NCBI GenBank assembly: GCA_035610835.1
Contig: CM069455.1
Location: 19,543,874-19,607,873, forward strand
Reading direction: 5' to 3'
DNA length: 64,000 nt
Origin: Ophiura sarsii
Lineage: Eukaryota; Echinodermata; Ophiuroidea; Amphilepidida; Ophiuridae
Part shown: in pieces, positions 60,292 to 64,000 of the stretch
Numbering within the stretch: position 1 is the first letter of the stretch
Layout of the letters: each line of letters opens with the position of its first letter
The notes under the pieces: generated by a model
What the model saw: the letters and a program-made list of their open reading frames with translations, nothing else
What the model was told of the DNA's origin: nothing
Databases searched by the model: none
Program-made: the position numbers and the translations under genes

Positions 60292-61875
60292 AATATGGTA
60301 ATGCAAAATATCACTTTTGCTCCTATTGTACTTGAAGTCTTACGTTAAAGTCGTTTATTCGTACAATAATGCTGTCGATGCTTATGAGCCATACGTACTG
60401 GGTTTGCAGTGCTAATAAGTTCTGTATTTTGATATGAAACTCTAAAGCAAATGCATTGTTGATACAGGAGTACGCCCACGTGGTACACTGTAATATCTCG
60501 CACTCAATCTGTAAACATGCACATATGATCTACGGAGGTGTGAATGGTGGTAACGACAACACATTTCTTTCTGTCTGAAAGTATTGCCATGCATGGTCGT
60601 GTTAACAATTAAACAAGAGACTCGAGACATGCTGCTGTGAAGTCAATGCATTACCTGACACGTCGCCGATCGCGCGCGTTAGATAAACGACTATCATTAC
60701 CATGGTAGATGTATTCTGTAATGAGGATAGCAGCTCTTGAATCACAGTGAAGCAGGTGCTCGTCATGTGATTAACACGTGATGTAATACATTTTAAGGGT
60801 GAATTTATAACATGGTTAATACGTAACTACTTTCCTATTCTACTGTGAGCTGTTTTAAAGATCCAACATGACCAATGATTGCGTGTCTCATTTTGACACT
60901 CGATGACTAGTTACCACCTATGCTACGAACAGTGAGGTGTTTTATATCAAGATATCATCCTTGTAAACCAACCACATAACAGCAATCAGCTATTTTGCTA
61001 GGAGGGTACTTCAAATAATTGTTTAAAGCCGGCCTACCACTTTGGTAGTTCACCACAGAAAAACTGGTTCTACACCAGTTCGCTTGATGACAGACTGTAC
61101 AGAGATAACTTGAAGACATTGTAGCCTTGTCAAATTCCCAAGAGAACTGGTTGTGGCTAGTAACCCAGAAATGGTAGCTCACCTTTAAACACGTGTGTCT
61201 CAGTATGGCGGAGACATTTTAATTGTCTCGTGATTTCACTACTATGCGTTATACAGCATGCACTGCCATGTTATAAACATTGTAGTTTTCTTTACTGACA
61301 ACCACATTTTTATTCTCTATTCTTTTGATGATTACCGGTACGTATTTTGTCAAGAACATTACTGACATTTCAGCAAGGTTGATGTGTAGGGGAAATAGTA
61401 TTATAGTTTAAATTATAAATTGAAATTTGGTAAAATTGTACGGTATGACGTCATGCTTACGCACTGAATTATTGAGTGAATCGGTAATGTTTTTGGTTGT
61501 TTTTAAAAAGGCAACTGGCTTTACAACCACGACCTGTGGTCACTTCAGATTACGTATTAACTGCAATGTCGGTGGCTCTACCACCATAAATCACTCCGCC
61601 GCAAAAACAAAACAAAACATTAACAAAAACAACAACAAACAACAAATGGGTGTGTCCAACTTATATCTGAAGAAGTCCGAGTTCGAGTCTTTATTATTTG
61701 GTCATATTCAAAATCTCCCTAATTATTGAGACGTGAACATTCTAAAACTGATAACTAAAGTGGTACAGAATTTACTAGATTCTTTGATATGACATGTATA
61801 AGAAATCCTTCGTCAAATGGTTGGAAATGTCCATAAATATTTGTTTCCGTTGGAGGGGGAAATGATAAAATTGGG
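60292..61875. other. No feature recognised
   Basis: Short ORFs (60442-60630, 60955-61182, 61427-61729) have no recognisable protein features. An A/C-rich simple stretch lies at 61600-61645. Confidence 0.45.
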
Positions 61876-61961
61876 AAAAATAATAACGATTTGTTTAGGG
61901 ATTAAATCATGTGTCAGCAAAATAATAACGATTTGTTTAGGGATTAAATCATGTGTCAGCG
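61876..61961 (+). repeat. 43-bp tandem duplication
   Basis: 'aaaataataacgatttgttt' plus the following 23 bases (to gtgtcagc) occurs twice in direct tandem, identical by eye. The second copy overlaps the left arm of the adjacent palindrome. Confidence 0.85.
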
Positions 61962-62082
61962 TATGTGCATCACCAATCTACAACGGTGTTCGCGCGTCCG
62001 CGTGGTTTATTAAACACGCAGACGCGCAAAACGCAAGTTGTAGATTGATGATGCACATACGCTGAAACATGATTTAATCCCT
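61939..62082. repeat. Cruciform-capable palindrome
   Basis: Left arm AGGGATTAAATCATGTGTCA...GTATGTGCATCA...AATCTACAAC and right arm GTTGTAGATT...TGATGCACATACGCTGAAAC...TTTAATCCCT are inverted over about 48 bp. The inside is itself palindromic (GCGCGTC.GCGTG / CACGC.GACGCGC). Confidence 0.85.
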
Positions 62083-62677
62083 TTTACAACGACCAAGGAT
62101 TTGAACGCCATTTCATAAAATAGACAACGCAAATGATTTAATTTCATTAAATCGTACTTTTAACAATCACACTCAAACTATTTTCAAAAACCTTAACACT
62201 ATAATGATCAAACTAAAATAATAGTCAAGTTCCTGTTAGCTTCAAAGGTCGATGTAAACAGCGTGTGCACAATCATTCCAAAACAACACCCACCTGCGGT
62301 AGCGTTCGCGTCGCGTGTAAACGCATTATCCGCTGCGTGGTGCGATTCAATCGGCGTGCTGGTTTCCCATAGAAGCGTGGTTTATCTCAAATCAACAATG
62401 CTTTGCTACTGTTCTTAAGGTTTGGGGGAGTTGTTGAATAATGCATAACCTTTATTCACACTAAGACAGGCAATATATTCCAAAAACACTCCACTTAAGC
62501 CATCTTTAAAATAGATCACTGAATAATTATTGTGTCGCACGCATGTTTTGCAATTCATAAGTCATCACTGATTCATCATTGATCTTTGTTGTCCTTTAGT
62601 ATTCACAGATAATTTGATTTCAAATTCATGACGAGATATAGTTCAATGAAATCCAGGTCTGTGTCCTAATATTTATA

Positions 62678-63090
62678 GTGCAGTCCAGCATGCATCACTT
62701 TCATCACATGGCCTTTGGTTTTATCACCAGTGGCTAATGGTTCCCATTGACATTACATCGCAATGGAAGGCATAGGCTACATTGTTGTTTAATTAAACGA
62801 TGGGTCTTTAAGAAAATCCTGCTGAAGGAGTACAATTGATGTGAGTCAATTCACCCATCTCTTGTTTTTCTTAAAGACCTTTAATTTTTTGAAAACACAT
62901 GCACGTTTTAGTTGTGAGTGAACTTCTTTTTTGAAGTTAAGCCTATCTGTACCATGCATTATAGGGTAAAAGTCAGACGCCCTGTAGCTGTTAAAGCTTG
63001 TTTACATGTACTTTAACACATATTTTGCACTGTTGTTTAGAGGGAAAGCCCTGTTGACACTGTAGTGGTGCTAAGCATGCTGGACTGCAC
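62678..63090. mobile_element. TIR element with GTGCAGTCCAGCATGC ends
   Basis: A 16-bp perfect TIR at 62678-62693 and 63075-63090. Inside, 'ggtctttaagaaaa' (62805) and 'ttttcttaaagacc' (62867) form a second inverted pair. 413 bp, non-coding. Confidence 0.6.
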
Positions 63091-63880
63091 AAGCAATTTT
63101 ATTTAGTCAGAGTCCGTTTTCATACATGATACGGTATATCTAATCATCAAATGGGATTCAGTGTTCAATCTGTGTCGGCGCTTTCTATGTATCAATCTCT
63201 CTGATATGCAATTTGATAGCCCGCTGGCTTCGTATGCGTAAAACAATAATGTATTTTACAATTACGGGTTCCTACTACATATAAGTTCATATATCATTGA
63301 CAAAGTGGCAACCAGATTTTGTACCTATGCCTATACTATGTTTTGATGTCAGAATGTTATCCATCGAGTGGTTAAAGCCGACACTGCACAATTTGGTTGT
63401 CAAAGAAAAGCGAACAAGCCGTCATTTGAATTTTCTTAATTAAATTCATACTCCATTTTTGTTGGACTAATGCAGTCATAGTAAAATCTTGATTTAAAAG
63501 GTTTGTAGGATGCTAACTTATATGAGGTGTTCGCTTTTAAGGAAACTTCTTGCCTTGTTTGGTGATACTGTGAGGTCGGGTCAGGACAGGTCGAAGGTCG
63601 ATCCTTGTCCTATCACCGATCACCAAATAGTGAGGGGTTTCCCTGAAAGCATTCAAAAGGGCAAGACAGCATGTGAATCACTCTCTTATTTTGCTGACTC
63701 TCAAGCAGTACACTTCGTTATCATGTATCGTCCAGTTTTTTATGTATTGTAATACCCGGCCGGGATCGTCTGCTTCTTCGTTAATAAAAATGATTTAAAC
63801 TATAAAGTATTATCCGTTGCATCTTTGTCTACGACGACTACTAGTACATGTGAGTTACTTTAAGCCAGTAAACAGCCACG
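63091..63880. other. No feature recognised
   Basis: The 80-codon plus-strand ORF (63510-63752) has no recognisable similarity. Treated as non-coding. Confidence 0.4.
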
Positions 63881-63883
63881 TTA

Positions 63884-64000
63884 CAGGTTTAATGACCACA
63901 AGTGATCATTTAGTGATCATTTAATGACCACAGGTGACCATTTAGTGATCATAAAATGACCACAAGTGATCATTTGGTGATCATTTAATGATCACAGGCG
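63884..64000. repeat. tgatca/tgacca motif repeat, cut by the window end
   Basis: Repeated 'aatgaccacaagtgatcattta' variants with TGATCA palindromes every 12-25 bp. A preceding TA then CAGGTTTAATGACC may be the left end of another motif-rich element. Confidence 0.5.

Noticed and set aside
61427..61729. 100-codon plus-strand ORF
   Set aside because: Contains a simple A/C-rich stretch translating to Lys/Asn/Gln; no domain or splice support.

Overview
The window is AT-rich animal genomic DNA. No prokaryotic gene layout is visible: there are no long ORFs, no operons and no ribosome binding sites. What can be read is one spliced gene on the minus strand, set in a dense collection of small transposable elements and satellites. 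The gene is a sialyltransferase of the ST6GalNAc III-VI group, a family typical of deuterostomes. One SINE also resembles the deuterostome 'Deu' SINE superfamily, and TTAGGG-like repeats are present. An invertebrate deuterostome (echinoderm, hemichordate or lancelet) fits best; the species cannot be read from the sequence.

Gene. Four coding exons (33494-33255, 31769-31348, 21149-21042, 12403-11926, all minus) join in frame through consensus GT/AG sites into a predicted 415-residue type II Golgi membrane protein. It carries the sialyl motifs L, S, III and VS, plus an unusual tail of about 96 residues after the usual family end. The start is uncertain, because an upstream exon may supply the cytoplasmic tail. 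All other ORFs of 60-175 codons look like chance or repeat-borne ORFs.

Layout. 1-11.9 kb (downstream of the gene): nested inverted-repeat elements, tRNA-derived SINEs and several MITEs. 11.9-33.5 kb: the gene; its introns carry a TA-flanked element with a central foldback (14.3-15.3 kb), a 3.6-kb element filled by a hairpin-forming minisatellite (16.6-20.2 kb), TTAA-flanked MITEs, a 37-bp minisatellite (24.4-24.9 kb) and a nested pair of motif-rich elements (26.9-29.5 kb). 33.6-35.1 kb (upstream of the gene): two MITE-like elements. 35,585-57,756: a very homogeneous megasatellite of 21 copies of a 641-bp unit in six blocks (9, 4, 2, 3, 2, 1), separated by five copies of a spacer of about 1.73 kb. 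Each unit has 18-bp terminal inverted repeats, adjacent units are joined by TTAC, and both outer edges are flanked by TTAC. Each spacer holds degenerate TTAGGG-like sequence plus poly-G and poly-C tracts. 57.8-64 kb: mostly unremarkable, with a few MITEs, a cruciform-capable palindrome and the start of another motif-rich repeat cut by the window end.

The two most interesting themes are (a) a TIR element turned into a satellite, whose junctions form perfect 18-bp GC-rich hairpins every 645 bp, and (b) several different elements that share short termini (roughly CAC plus an A-rich run, flanked by TA) while each is filled with its own self-complementary short motif (gagtga/tcactc, agtcaaa/tttgact, gggtca/tgaccc, gtttaa/ttaaac, tgtaaa/tttaca, tagcagc/gctgcta), several of them nested in one another.
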